A stretch of 64,000 nucleotides of DNA from Paenibacillus glycanilyticus (lineage in GTDB: Bacteria > Bacillota > Bacilli > Paenibacillales > Paenibacillaceae). The stretch is from NCBI RefSeq assembly GCF_023715145.1, contig NZ_JAMBNP010000004.1, positions 248,001 to 312,000 of the forward strand. The letters are read 5' to 3'. Position 1 is the stretch's first letter, and each line of letters begins with the position of its first letter. Below are positions 43,140 through 52,158 of this stretch, one piece after another. Below the pieces are notes generated by a model. The model saw nothing but the letters and a program-made list of their open reading frames with translations. It did no database searches and had not been told where the DNA came from. The translations under genes were made by a program, and so were the position numbers.

Positions 43140-43487
43140 TTAGTTGTTCACTTTATGCCACTTCATGATAAACACGGCTCCTATGATCGCAATCGATACA
43201 ACCAAAAATATGGTTCCGAGCTTGTCATGCCCGGTCACAAATAATGCTGCAGAAGCAACAAGGAATACGACAAGCTTTAATGCTGTTCTGACCGGATACG
43301 TGAAGATCGGCACGGATGCTTTCGGGGATAAGAATAAACCCCATAGAATCGCAACAGCAAGCGGTGCAGCCACCGCCAACAGGATTCTGAACACTTCGGC
43401 CGAGCGAAGCTGATAGCCCCAATAACCAAACACGACTAAGGCAGCGAGCTCCAGAACAAAAAATAGCGTTAGAATCAGTGCTTTCAT
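43140..43487 (-). CDS. YrdB/DUF2568-like small membrane protein
   Basis: 115 residues, four membrane helices (about 3-24, 32-52, 66-85, 91-108). The pattern of the YrdB family is visible: helix 2 WGLFLSPKA and helix 3 ALKLVVFLVAS. Function unknown for the family. Start ATG at 43487 with GGAGG upstream (GATGGAGGACTCAC). Monocistronic. Confidence 0.75.
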   Translation of the reverse strand: MKALILTLFFVLELAALVVFGYWGYQLRSAEVFRILLAVAAPLAVAILWGLFLSPKASVPIFTYPVRTALKLVVFLVASAALFVTGHDKLGTIFLVVSIAIIGAVFIMKWHKVNN

Positions 43488-43522
43488 GTGAGTCCTCCAT
43501 CTTCATGCTTACAGCCAACAAA

Positions 43523-43547
43523 AAGCCGCGAATTCGCGGCTTCCGTC
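43523..43547 (-). terminator. terminator for the SMI1/KNR4 transcript
   Basis: Perfect 20-bp palindrome AAGCCGCGAATTCGCGGCTT, followed on the minus strand by TTTGTTGG. The nearest minus-strand gene upstream ends at 43770. Confidence 0.7.
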
Positions 43548-43769
43548 TTGTGATTTGTTATCAAGCGTCGCTTTGATAATAAGTGGATTTGTACTTTTCC
43601 CTCAATATTTAACGCCGTTAACTTCCTTCTCCATACACACTAAGACATAAGTATTTAATGATGTTAATTAGTTTCGATTGCCTTGCTTTTTACTTTAGTT
43701 AAAAAATGATTTTCACATATAATTAACATGGTTAAATTAGTACAATGGGAGAGCAAAACGCTCATAGAC

Positions 43770-44330
43770 TTAAACGGCGAAGAAGTTGAATTCGCCGCTG
43801 TCAAACACATGCTCCGCGTCATTCTTTTCAAATGTGCTTACCAGATGCTCGAACCATTGCGTATAGTTTATCGCTGCAATATCTCTTTCTCCCGAATCAT
43901 GCCACATTGTAATGATTTGACCACGGCTGCCGCCATGGGCTGGTGATAGATCTATGCAATGATGATTTCCGCTGCCATCATACGTTAGAGGAAGCCAAGC
44001 TGGCTGCCACCATACATTCGCGACGCCGTCTTGAGCTTCAATGGCCCAGTCTTCAAACGAACCCGAATCATAAAGATCCTTCCAGACTTGCCATTCCTCT
44101 AAGATACGCTCAGTGGAAAGCAGCTCCCATCCTGCAATCAACCACTGAGAATCCCCTGACTGTCCATTATGAATGCGCAATGATTCCTTCAGCTCACTTG
44201 GGAGCTCAAAGCCTACAGCCTCTTCTAAATGCGAAATTTCGGACTCGCTGGCCCCTGGATGGAGATCCGTCAATACTTCCGGAGCATTCTCCTTCAGCCA
44301 AGTCTCCATTCTGTCCCACAATCGTTTCAT
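43770..44330 (-). CDS. SMI1/KNR4 family protein
   Basis: 186 residues from the ATG at 44330 (AAGGAG upstream). SMI1/KNR4 (SUKH) signature: GASESEISHLEEAVGFELPS, then LRIHNGQSG and WLPLTYDGSGNHHCIDLSP, and a Trp-rich middle. Such proteins often serve as immunity proteins against contact-dependent or secreted toxins, or in wall-related regulation. No toxin gene is visible next to it. A 57-residue membrane protein gene (44353-44526) lies 22 bp upstream on the same strand and is likely co-expressed. Confidence 0.85.
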   Translation of the reverse strand: MKRLWDRMETWLKENAPEVLTDLHPGASESEISHLEEAVGFELPSELKESLRIHNGQSGDSQWLIAGWELLSTERILEEWQVWKDLYDSGSFEDWAIEAQDGVANVWWQPAWLPLTYDGSGNHHCIDLSPAHGGSRGQIITMWHDSGERDIAAINYTQWFEHLVSTFEKNDAEHVFDSGEFNFFAV

Positions 44331-44352
44331 CGAATACGCTCCTTGTCCCCTA

Positions 44353-44526
44353 TTAGAATCTTCTGTTCCTCTTCTCATCCAGATGAATATCCAGTGCCTC
44401 TATACCTCGAATCATTAGTTTAATTAAGAGATAAAGAGCGTATAATCCCATCAAAATAAATAACCCGTATACAATAATCATGATCATTGGCAATACCGAA
44501 AATACAGAAACGGAAGTTTCCATCAT
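44353..44526 (-). CDS. 57-residue single-pass membrane protein
   Basis: Start ATG at 44526 with an excellent site (GGAGGGATATAAGA). The product begins METSVSVFSVLPMIMIIVYG after one extra Met, has one long hydrophobic helix (about 10-40), and ends in a charged tail HLDEKRNRRF. It is followed 22 bp later by the SMI1/KNR4 gene, so the two form a likely operon. Family not recognised; length and layout suit a small accessory or regulatory membrane peptide. Confidence 0.6.
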   Translation of the reverse strand: MMETSVSVFSVLPMIMIIVYGLFILMGLYALYLLIKLMIRGIEALDIHLDEKRNRRF

Positions 44527-44682
44527 TCTTATATCCCTCCCATCCGAAATAACTTGTGCAGTCCATCCATGATAACATAAATTAGGATAATTTTTCCTCT
44601 TGGATTTTAATCAAAACAAAGTCCCTCCCCAACTTGGAGAGGGACTAATGCTTCTTCACCTCGGCAGCATGGATTTGAAGCA

Positions 44683-44880
44683 TCAAGTAACAATGGTGCC
44701 GCCGTTAACGAAGTAGATTTGTCCGGATATGTACGAGGAATCATCGGATGCCAGCAGGACATACGTGGGAGCAAGCTCAAAGGGCTGACCGGAACGCCCT
44801 AACGGTACATCGGTGCCAAATGTCATTACTTCTTCTGCCGTAAAGGCTGAAGGAATTAACGGCGTCCAGGTTGGTCGCGG
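44683..44880 (-). pseudogene. SDR oxidoreductase, C-terminal relic
   Basis: A minus-strand frame ending at TGA (44683-44685) reads WTPLIPSAFTAEEVMTFGTD, then PLGRSGQPFELAPTYVLLAS and DDSSYISGQIYFVNGG. This is the last quarter of a YhdF/GsiB-neighbour type SDR (general stress oxidoreductase group). Nothing of the cofactor or catalytic region remains; at 44880 it abuts a different gene relic. Confidence 0.75.
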
Positions 44881-44882
44881 CG

Positions 44883-45070
44883 ATCATAAATACGAATAAC
44901 GGCTTCATCATGGTGACGGAACAATCAAGCCGACGGTAAATAGACCAAACACGATCATGCCGATTTTTCCGCCCAGCCTGAAGATCGCAAATGAAATCAG
45001 AGTACTAAGCAGAAGCTCCAGCACCACGGTGCCCAGAGTGACTTGCACGCTGTTGAAGAAAATACTCCAC
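44883..45070 (-). pseudogene. carbohydrate ABC permease (MalG-like) relic
   Basis: Minus-strand frame FNSVQVTLGTVVLELLLSTL followed by ISFAIFRLGGKIGMIVFGLF and TVGLIVPS matches the middle of MalG-type sugar permeases. Then a frameshift: the next frame reads VTMMKPLFVFMI, the expected continuation. Both ends are missing, and it is joined directly to the SDR relic at about 44880. Confidence 0.65.
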
Positions 45071-45188
45071 GTCCGTGGCGCAAGGTCTCGGATATCGCTA
45101 TCCCGATTATGACAACGCCATTACGAGATATACGGCAAGCATTTATGATTCTATAATCTAACGAAAATAGCCGCTTCAAGTGAGGCAG

Positions 45189-46473
45189 CTATTTCTTGTT
45201 CCCTCCTATCACTCCCAAAGAAAAATAAAACGCCGCCTTCCCGTCCTCTGCCTCGTGGCCATAAGCTGCTCCATGCTTCTGCAGAATGGAAGCGGTGATG
45301 GACAAACCTAACCCCGTCCCGCTCAGCTGTTTACTGCGCGATTCTTCCATCACGAAGAACGGCTCCCACACCTGATCCCACTTGGCTTTATTACGCGTGT
45401 CCGCATTGTTTGCGATCCGGAAGTGTACGGCATCCGAGCGAACCTCCGCTGACACGCGCACCTCGTTTCCTTCCGAATATTTCAAAGCGTTCGAGAGCAG
45501 ATTGCGCAGCACGGATTCAAGCTTGCGTCCGTCAGCCATGACCCAAACCTGCGGAGGCAGCGCGTCTTCCACGATCAACTCCATATTCCTGTGACGAAAG
45601 GCTGTGCGATAATCCTCTACCGTTGCGCTCAGAAGCTGATGGAGTTCGGTTGGAGCCAGCTCATAAACCTCCGTCTGAAGCCTCGACAGCTCCAGAAGCT
45701 GATCGATCATCCCGGCCATCTGTTTAGTCTGGCGCCCGATCACCTCCGCATAGGTTCCGTCATCCATCCCATCCTGTGTCTTTTAATTTATCGCTCATTT
45801 TATTTATGCTCGCAGCGAGCGATTCAATCTCGTCTCCGGTACGAATATCGGCATGAGTGAAGGATAAATCGGCAATGGATTTGGCTGTGTCGTTCAGCTT
45901 GGCCAACGGCTTAACAATCCTCGCCGTATACAAGGACGCTAGGAGAATAAGCAGCAGCAGCATGCTGGCCCAAATATACAGATTGAACCGGTTTACTATA
46001 CCAATCGTCTCCTTTGAATAGGAGATCGATTCTCCAACCGCGAGTACCCTGCCTTCCGATGGCAGAAAATTTACCAGAAAGCTGGATTTGAGCTTGGATT
46101 GGTCAAACAGCTTATTGACGCGCTTTCCTTGTCGCAGCAGCCCTACATTTTCATCGTTTAGCCAAAACTTGTTTAACGTGATCCCTTTCCGGTTCAGCTG
46201 TAACAGGAGCCGGTCATTTAGATCGTCCACGCTCTGCAACAATGCGGCATAGACGATCGTAACGTCATTATGCTGCTCCATCCTCGGGATCTGCACATCC
46301 AACTCGCTGACCGGCATTCCTGACAGTTCGGCGGTAAGTGCCGCCAGCTTTTCCTTCTTCTGATATAAGAAATATTTCGGCAGAAAATAAGTATTCATCG
46401 CAAAGGTTAATAGAAATACCACGATTAGCGCCAAGGTAATCTGCGTGATCAGCTTTGAAGTCAGCTTACTCAT
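45189..46473 (-). pseudogene. sensor histidine kinase lacking its phosphoacceptor domain
   Basis: Two overlapping frames make up one broken kinase. 45760-46473 (237 residues) has a membrane helix, extracellular sensor (about 35-165), a second helix and a HAMP domain, ending INKMSDKLKDTGWDG. 45189-45767 (192 residues) resumes with YAEVIGRQTKQMAGMIDQLL and carries a complete HATPase (N-box LRNLLSNALKYSEG, G-box LSGTGLGLSI). About 60 residues including the H-box (HELKTP region) are missing at the junction, and the frame shifts there. It cannot autophosphorylate in the normal way. The response regulator just upstream is intact. Confidence 0.75.
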
Positions 46474-47116
46474 CCAGGCCGACCTCTAGACTATAACCCA
46501 ATCCACGGTACGTTTTGATTCGAGAGTCCCCGATCTTCTCCCTAAGCCTGCGAATATGAGTATCCACCGTCCGGTCATCTCCGAAATAATCAAATCCCCA
46601 GACCTGATCCAGAAGCATCTTCCGGGTAACAATCTGCCCCTTATTCAGAATCAAATATTTCATGAGCTGAAATTCCTTCGAGGTTGCCTGAATATCCTTG
46701 CCGTCACGGTAAACCTTCAGTGCATTCATATCAACAAGCAGATCGCCTTCCCGCATTTGAGAATTCCAGTTCATGAGCTTGCAGACCCGGACAAGCAGCA
46801 CTCTCGGATCAAACGGCTTGCGCATATACTCATCCGCACCGGCGTTTAAAGCGTACAACTCATCCTCCGGCTCGCCCTTGGCCGTTAATAACAACACCTT
46901 CGCCCGGCTGACCTTCTTGATTTCCTTGCATACCTCCACTCCGTTCAGCTTGGGCATCATCCAATCCAATACGGCAATATCAATCTTATGTTCGTAAAAC
47001 AATTCCATTGCCTGCTCCCCATCACCGGCCGTCAGAACGTTAAATCCGTCCTTCACAAAATAACTATTTAATATTTGCAGCATCATCGGCTCATCATCTG
47101 CCAGCAGCAAGTTCAT
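46466..47116 (-). CDS. OmpR/PhoB-type response regulator
   Basis: 216 residues. Receiver with Asp7-Asp8, phosphorylation site Asp51 (AVLDWMMP), Thr in LLLTAKG and Lys in RKPFDP. Winged helix at about 120-212 (SKEFQLMKYLILNKGQIVTR, then TVDTHIRRLREKIG and YRGLGYSLE). It overlaps the start of the kinase gene by 8 bp. Since the partner kinase is broken, this regulator is either orphaned or served by another kinase. Confidence 0.9.
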   Translation of the reverse strand: MNLLLADDEPMMLQILNSYFVKDGFNVLTAGDGEQAMELFYEHKIDIAVLDWMMPKLNGVEVCKEIKKVSRAKVLLLTAKGEPEDELYALNAGADEYMRKPFDPRVLLVRVCKLMNWNSQMREGDLLVDMNALKVYRDGKDIQATSKEFQLMKYLILNKGQIVTRKMLLDQVWGFDYFGDDRTVDTHIRRLREKIGDSRIKTYRGLGYSLEVGLDE

Positions 47117-47203
47117 ACGTCACCAACCTTCTTTCCTTCAGTTTTACCAAATCGGGGGCTTAGATTTCTACTAAATAAAAATCAGGTGACGCCAATGTGA
47201 CGA

Positions 47204-47665
47204 TTGCAAATGAAAAAAGATTGGCACATTCATGTAACATTATTGTCTTACAATGACCTCGATTTCAATTTCAGAAATGGAGGAATTCAAAGCATGAAAC
47301 CCAAAGGAGCAGAGGCTGAGCGGATGCTGTATGAGCTTTTGTACAACGCTCCTCCTTTGTATCATCTGGACCGGGACGCGTGGACGAAGCAGAAAGCAAG
47401 CATTACCGGTTTCCTTAAGGTGTGGTCTCCCTTCCATAGCAAAGCGGTCAAGCAGGAATTGACGACATTCTCGATTCTGTCGGATGACCAAATGGTACAA
47501 AGCGCGCAATACGGAGACAAGCTGAAGGTCATTGTGAATTTCTCCGGCCGCGATGTAACCCTCCAGGACGGTCAGTCCGTGAAAGCCAAGTCAGCCGTTA
47601 TTATCGAGGAGAAACGCACTCTGTTTGACGCAGAGGCGAACGCCAAGCTGCTTGCAACAAGTTAA
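47204..47665 (+). pseudogene. large glycoside hydrolase, C-terminal relic
   Basis: The 153-residue frame looks like the end of a much longer protein. LYELLYNAPPLYHLDRDAWT, then KVWSPFHSKAVKQELTTFSI and VIVNFSGRDVTLQDG resemble the terminal region of GH101/DUF5696-type glycosidases that ends in a small beta domain. There is no signal peptide and no convincing ribosome binding site at the first ATG, and no catalytic region. Most likely a 3' gene fragment; translation is doubtful. Confidence 0.5.
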
Positions 47666-47675
47666 ATCACGCAAA

Positions 47676-47706
47676 AAAAAGCTGGCTCCGATAAGGACCA
47701 GCTTTC
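47676..47706. terminator. bidirectional terminator
   Basis: AAAGCTGG...CCAGCTTT stem with eight A on the left side, giving a strong T run for the minus-strand aldo/keto reductase gene. Confidence 0.8.
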
Positions 47707-47710
47707 ACTA

Positions 47711-48691
47711 TTACAAAGCGCCAACTACCCGGTGAGGAACGTACAGCTCCTCCAAGTAGTTCACTTCATCCGCGGTTAAGGTCAGCTCGAGAGATCCGAT
47801 TGTTTCTTCAAGCTGCGCCATGCTCGTAACTCCGATAATGGGAGAGGTCACCGGTTCTTTTTGCAAGAGCCATGCCAAAGCGACCTGCACGCGAGGAACG
47901 CCGTGTTTCTCCGCAATGACTGCAACCCGTTCCGCGATCAAACGGTCATGCTCGGCTGTTGCATCGTATTTCATCTTCTGAGCCTGATCCGTTTCGGAAC
48001 GATTCGTTACCGTCCCCCAATCGCGAACCAATCTGCCGGAAGCGAGCGGGCTGTAAGGAATGACGCCGATTTTTTCTTCCCTGCACAGCGGCATCATCTC
48101 CCTCTCCTCTTCCCGGTACATCAGATTGAGATGGTTCTGCATGGCCACAAACCGGGTCCAGCCATTTTGTTCCGCGACATGCAGCGCCTTCTGGAACTGC
48201 CAGGCATACATGGCGGAAGCTCCTATGTATCTTGCTTTACCCGCCTTCACTACATCATGCAGCGCTTCCATGGTTTCTTCGATCGGCGTATTGTAATCCC
48301 AGCGGTGAATTTGGTACAGATCCACGTAATCGGTTCCCAGTCTCTTCAGACTGTTATCAATCTCGTTCATGATGGCTTTGCGGGAAAGACCCGCTCCATT
48401 GGGACCGGGCTGCATGCGGAAGAACACCTTCGTAGCAATAACGATTTCATCCCGGTTAGCGTAATCCTTCAAGGCTCGTCCCATAATCTCTTCGCTGGCA
48501 CCCGTTGAATAAATATTCGCGGTATCAAAGAAGTTGATCCCCAAATCCAGCGCTTTCTTAATAATGGGACGGCTATTCTCTTCATCAAGTATCCACGGAT
48601 GATTCCAACGCTCGACTTCGCCAAAGCTCATACAGCCAAGACAGAGGCGGGAAACATCCAGACCTGTATTTCCAAGCTTTACATATTCCAT
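47711..48691 (-). CDS. aldo/keto reductase
   Basis: 326 residues, complete (alpha/beta)8 AKR. Catalytic Asp56, Tyr61 (FFDTANIYSTG) and Lys88 (IATKVF), with His in LYQIHRWD. C-terminal NADP-binding region ITSPIIGVTSMAQLEETI (written there as SPIIGVTS). YghZ/GSP69-like subgroup, which reduces aldehydes and ketones. Substrate unknown. The start has GGGGATC upstream. Monocistronic. Confidence 0.9.
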   Translation of the reverse strand: MEYVKLGNTGLDVSRLCLGCMSFGEVERWNHPWILDEENSRPIIKKALDLGINFFDTANIYSTGASEEIMGRALKDYANRDEIVIATKVFFRMQPGPNGAGLSRKAIMNEIDNSLKRLGTDYVDLYQIHRWDYNTPIEETMEALHDVVKAGKARYIGASAMYAWQFQKALHVAEQNGWTRFVAMQNHLNLMYREEEREMMPLCREEKIGVIPYSPLASGRLVRDWGTVTNRSETDQAQKMKYDATAEHDRLIAERVAVIAEKHGVPRVQVALAWLLQKEPVTSPIIGVTSMAQLEETIGSLELTLTADEVNYLEELYVPHRVVGAL

Positions 48692-48765
48692 TTGATAGAT
48701 CCCCTACTTTCCGTTTGATAAAACCATTATTGCATTTGGAGTTAACTCCAAGTCAAGTCAAAGTC

Positions 48766-49248
48766 TTACTCCCATGTTTGGTCTAGCTTATCGGAATAGA
48801 ATTGAATGGCTCTTTGATAAGCCTGAATGCCTTTATCCTGACTGGTCTCCGCTAATTGCTTCAGCAATATTTCCATAGCCGAGCCATGCTCCTTCAGATT
48901 ATAAAGCACCATGGCATAGAACACCCGAAACTCTCTATTATCCGGATAAATGCTGATCGCTTCCACGAAAATCGCCTTTGCTTCTTCATACCTGCCTAAT
49001 GTACGATACGTGCTCCCCAGCCCCAAATAAGCTCCTTCTCGATCCTCGCCGGTTAACCCAAGCTCCAACGCTTTGGCATAAAAGGGGACGGCCTCCTTCT
49101 CCAATCCCATTGCATCATGCACCCAGGCACATTGGTACCATACCGACGGGTTTTGCGGATAAAGCTCCGTTAAACTCAGCAAGTTTGACCGGGCTTCCTC
49201 TAATTGACCGGATTCTCTTAATTTTATCGCTTTTTCCAGTTCGTCCAT
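48766..49248 (-). CDS. tetratricopeptide repeat protein
   Basis: 160 residues from the ATG at 49248 (AAGGAG upstream). About four TPR units: LEKAIKLRESGQLEEARSNL, then NPSVWYQCAWVHDAMGLEKE, GAYLGLGSTYRTLGRYEEAK, and EFRVFYAMVLYNLKEHGSAM. It is an all-helical protein-protein interaction scaffold, cytoplasmic. Similar small TPR proteins are common in Bacillales without a known partner. Divergent from the SpoVB-like gene. Confidence 0.85.
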   Translation of the reverse strand: MDELEKAIKLRESGQLEEARSNLLSLTELYPQNPSVWYQCAWVHDAMGLEKEAVPFYAKALELGLTGEDREGAYLGLGSTYRTLGRYEEAKAIFVEAISIYPDNREFRVFYAMVLYNLKEHGSAMEILLKQLAETSQDKGIQAYQRAIQFYSDKLDQTWE

Positions 49249-49352
49249 GATGATTACTCCTTCATATTCATTTCTCCTCCGGCAGCTTGTTCGCATGCTT
49301 TTCCAATCGATGAATACACTTTAATATTCGAGCGAATTCTCAGGAGGAAAGT

Positions 49353-50900
49353 ATGTCACAACCTAAATCTTCATTCGTGAAAGGTACGTTGGTTCTGTCG
49401 GCCGCCGCTTTTATCAACCGGATTCTCGGTTTCATTAGCGGTATGTACATCGCCCGCGCTCTTGGCGCGGAAGGCATCGGATTGTTAATGATGGCTCATC
49501 CCCTTGTTCCGCTGGTCATAACCATTACGGAGCTGGGTCTGCCAGTCGCCATTTCCAAATTGGTTGCAGAAGCAAACGAACAAGGAGACCGGGCCAAAAT
49601 CAGGCGGATTCTGCACGTATCTCTCGCGATCACGTCCGTGTTAAGCATCTCGCTCACCACGTTCTCGCTGATGGGCTCCGAATGGATTGCTTCCATCCTG
49701 CTAAGCGACCAGCGTGCCTACTACGCGATGCTGGCGATTACGCCCATTGCGCCAATTGTGGCGATTTCGGCGGTTCTGAAGGGCTACTTCCGGGGCATGC
49801 AGCAGATGAAGGCTATTGCGGCGTCCGATGTCCTCGAACATACGGTGCAGATTGCCTGTGTATTGGCACTCGTTAACCTGCTGCTTCCTTATGGCGTGGC
49901 GTATGCAGCTGCCGGTGCCATGGCCGCCTCCGTCGTAAGCGAAGTGATCAGCCTCCTCTTCCTCGCTGTCAGCTACAAGCTGTATGGAGAACGGAAGGTC
50001 GCGGGCGAAACATGGAAAAGCCACCTCAAGCACGGGAGAAGCACGCTTACCGAGCTGCTCAATCTCGGATTGCCAACGGCGGGTCAAGGCGTCTTTCACT
50101 CGCTGTACAGCGCTTTTCAGCCCTTGCTTATCACATCAAGTCTAGCGCTGGCCGGAATCAGCACAGCTATGGCAACAAAGCAATTTGGCCTGCTGGCCGG
50201 TTATGCCTTTCCGCTTCTGTTCATGCCCAGCTTTATTACAAATTCGCTATCCACCGCTCTCGTCCCTGCGATCAGCGAGGCGGCTGTCAGCAAGAATAGT
50301 CTGCTAATTCATGAACGGATGAATCAGGCGATGATTGTTGGTCTCTTAATCGGAGCGCCGGCAACCGTCATTCTATTTCAATGGGCTACACCGCTGACAT
50401 CGGTCATTTACGGAGCGCCCGATGCGGGGATGCTGCTCCAAATCTTGGCGCCTATGTTCTTCTTTCATTACTTTGACGCACCGCTGCATGCCATCCTTCT
50501 CGGACTTGGCCGGACAAATGCCGCCTTGTGGAACTTTGTCATATCTACGGCCTTCAAGGCCGTATCGATCTTCGTATTTGGCAGTCAATTCGGCATTGTT
50601 GGCGTGGCGTTTGGCATCGGGATCGGCATGGTCCTGCAGATGCTGCTGAACTTTTTCTCCATCTCCAGCTCAATCGGGTTTTATTGGCGGGTTGAGCCTT
50701 ACATCAAGGTCGGGTTTTGCATGGTACTGATGGCCCTCTGCGGCCGCTGGTCCATGGAATTCTTCTCGTATGAAGGCTGGACCATGTTATGGAGCATGGT
50801 AGCCTCCATTGCCGTATCCACGCTGTTCTATTTTATCACCCTCATGCTGACCAATACGATTAATTGGAAAAGCTTCCGTCGCACGATTCCATTACCATAA
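49353..50900 (+). CDS. SpoVB-like polysaccharide/lipid II flippase (MOP superfamily)
   Basis: 515 residues, 14 membrane helices. The N-terminus FVKGTLVLSAAAFINRILGF, then YIARALGAEGIGLLMMAHPL and KGYFRGMQQM, is the SpoVB/MurJ-Amj group signature. These proteins move wall precursors across the membrane, in SpoVB for spore cortex synthesis. Strong site CAGGAGGAAAGT before the ATG. Monocistronic with a terminator at 50931-50962. It could be one of several paralogues, so I leave the symbol open. Confidence 0.85.
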   Translation: MSQPKSSFVKGTLVLSAAAFINRILGFISGMYIARALGAEGIGLLMMAHPLVPLVITITELGLPVAISKLVAEANEQGDRAKIRRILHVSLAITSVLSISLTTFSLMGSEWIASILLSDQRAYYAMLAITPIAPIVAISAVLKGYFRGMQQMKAIAASDVLEHTVQIACVLALVNLLLPYGVAYAAAGAMAASVVSEVISLLFLAVSYKLYGERKVAGETWKSHLKHGRSTLTELLNLGLPTAGQGVFHSLYSAFQPLLITSSLALAGISTAMATKQFGLLAGYAFPLLFMPSFITNSLSTALVPAISEAAVSKNSLLIHERMNQAMIVGLLIGAPATVILFQWATPLTSVIYGAPDAGMLLQILAPMFFFHYFDAPLHAILLGLGRTNAALWNFVISTAFKAVSIFVFGSQFGIVGVAFGIGIGMVLQMLLNFFSISSSIGFYWRVEPYIKVGFCMVLMALCGRWSMEFFSYEGWTMLWSMVASIAVSTLFYFITLMLTNTINWKSFRRTIPLP

Positions 50901-50930
50901 TAATATTTATGTTAACTATCTGAAAAAGCA

Positions 50931-50962
50931 CGAAAAAGCCTGCAGCTGATATGCAGGCTTTT
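50931..50962. terminator. bidirectional terminator after the flippase gene
   Basis: AAAAAGCCTGCA...TGCAGGCTTTTT perfect stem with A and T runs. Confidence 0.88.
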
Positions 50963-51021
50963 TGGCTTCCTATGACCATCAGAGTACAACGACAAGAAAT
51001 TTCGAATAATGAGCTCATGCA

Positions 51022-51058
51022 AAAAAAAAACGGTTCGGTGCACGCCACCCGTTTTTCT
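51022..51058 (-). terminator. terminator of the broken hydrolase gene
   Basis: Minus strand AACGG...CCGTT stem followed by ten T, just beyond the stop codon at 51074. Confidence 0.7.
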
Positions 51059-51073
51059 AAAATAGTTACTTCA

Positions 51074-51876
51074 TTAGAATCCGTAAACACGACAAAAGAA
51101 AGATTTAATTAATTCGGAAACCGTCCAACTCTCTTCTTCAAGGACAAAGTGTCCTCCGCACAACAACTCGAGTTCGGCGCAAGTCAATTCTCGCGCTAGT
51201 GCGTACGCCCCGGCCAGAGTGAAATTAAAATCGTTTTTACCCCAGGCTATTAAGGTCGGAGGCTGATGGGTACGTAAGTACTGCTGCCATATCGGATATT
51301 GTTCCACATTATGCCGGTAATCATAACCTAGTACCAGCTGAATTGCAGCATTTCCCGGCCGATCGAGGAAGTACTGGTCCATCGTATACCCATCCGGACT
51401 TATTCTGAAAGGGTTACAAACACCGTAAACATATTGTTTCTTTGTAAATTCTGCTTCGACAAGCGTGGCAAACACCACTTGATTTTCAGGACTCGGATCC
51501 ACCCAAAGTGCCTTAAACCTATCAAATGGTTGTCCAAGACCTACCTCATGCGCAACAGCATTCTGGATAACGAAACCCAAAACACGTTCTGGATTCCGAA
51601 CGGCAATCCTGAACCCAATGGGGCATACAAGATATAGCAAGGGATGCAGAGTTGATTAATCAATTGTTCAATGATCAAAGAAAGATGTTCGAAAGTATAC
51701 GAGAAGTCGTTAACTAACGGCATACTGCTGTTTCCGTACCCTGGATAATCCGGCGCAATCACATAATAACGATCAGCCAGTAGCGGAATCAAATCACGGA
51801 ACATGTGGGAGGATGAACGATGTGCCCAATTATGACCCTGAAGGTTGCCCGTAGAACGATAACATGAAAACGGCAT
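51074..51876 (-). pseudogene. alpha/beta hydrolase with lost nucleophile and frameshift
   Basis: Two frames make one hydrolase. 51541-51876 carries SSHMFRDLIPLLADRYYVIA and PDYPGYGNSS. 51074-51640 carries CPIGFRIAVRNPERVLGFVI, then WGKNDFNF and the catalytic His in CGGHFVLEEE. The family has VQDYGAPIGFR at the join, with Asp as nucleophile. Here that reads LVCPIGFR in one frame and APLGSGLPF in the other, so a small deletion removed the nucleophile and shifted the frame. The HGFP oxyanion segment at the start is also garbled. Epoxide hydrolase/haloalkane dehalogenase group; not functional. Confidence 0.75.
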
Positions 51877-51940
51877 ATCATTGTCGAAGCTTTACAAAAG
51901 GAACTGCCTGACCTCATACAATACACTGTTGCGGAGGAGA

Positions 51941-52084
51941 CCTCCAGTCGTTTTTGATCCAGGAAGTGTGTATGGTTCTGATCCAGGCTTTGTGAGGTTT
52001 ACATTTGCGAGAGCAAAAACGGAGGATATTAGAAGGAGGATTACCTTATTTGGTGATGCGGTAAAGCGATTTCCCATATTATAG
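51941..52084 (+). pseudogene. PLP-dependent aminotransferase, C-terminal relic
   Basis: A plus-strand frame reads VVFDPGSVYGSDPGFVRFTF and then ARAKTEDIRRRITLFGDAVK to a stop. The PGS.YG...GFVRF pattern and closing helix are those of fold-type I aminotransferases. No PLP-lysine region remains. It adjoins the hydrolase relic (51074-51876, opposite strand). Confidence 0.55.
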
Positions 52085-52158
52085 GACTTGCCCTATCGCC
52101 GGGAGAACCGTATCATAAGTTAATTGCTTTTATTCAAAGAATAAGAAGAGCAGGAAGG

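Noticed and set aside
43728..43946. 72-codon plus-strand frame after an AT-rich stretch
   Set aside because: Most of it is antisense to the SMI1/KNR4 gene; only about 14 codons lie outside and no ribosome binding site precedes the ATG.
47861..48508. 215-codon plus-strand frame within the aldo/keto reductase gene
   Set aside because: Antisense shadow of an intact enzyme with all catalytic residues.
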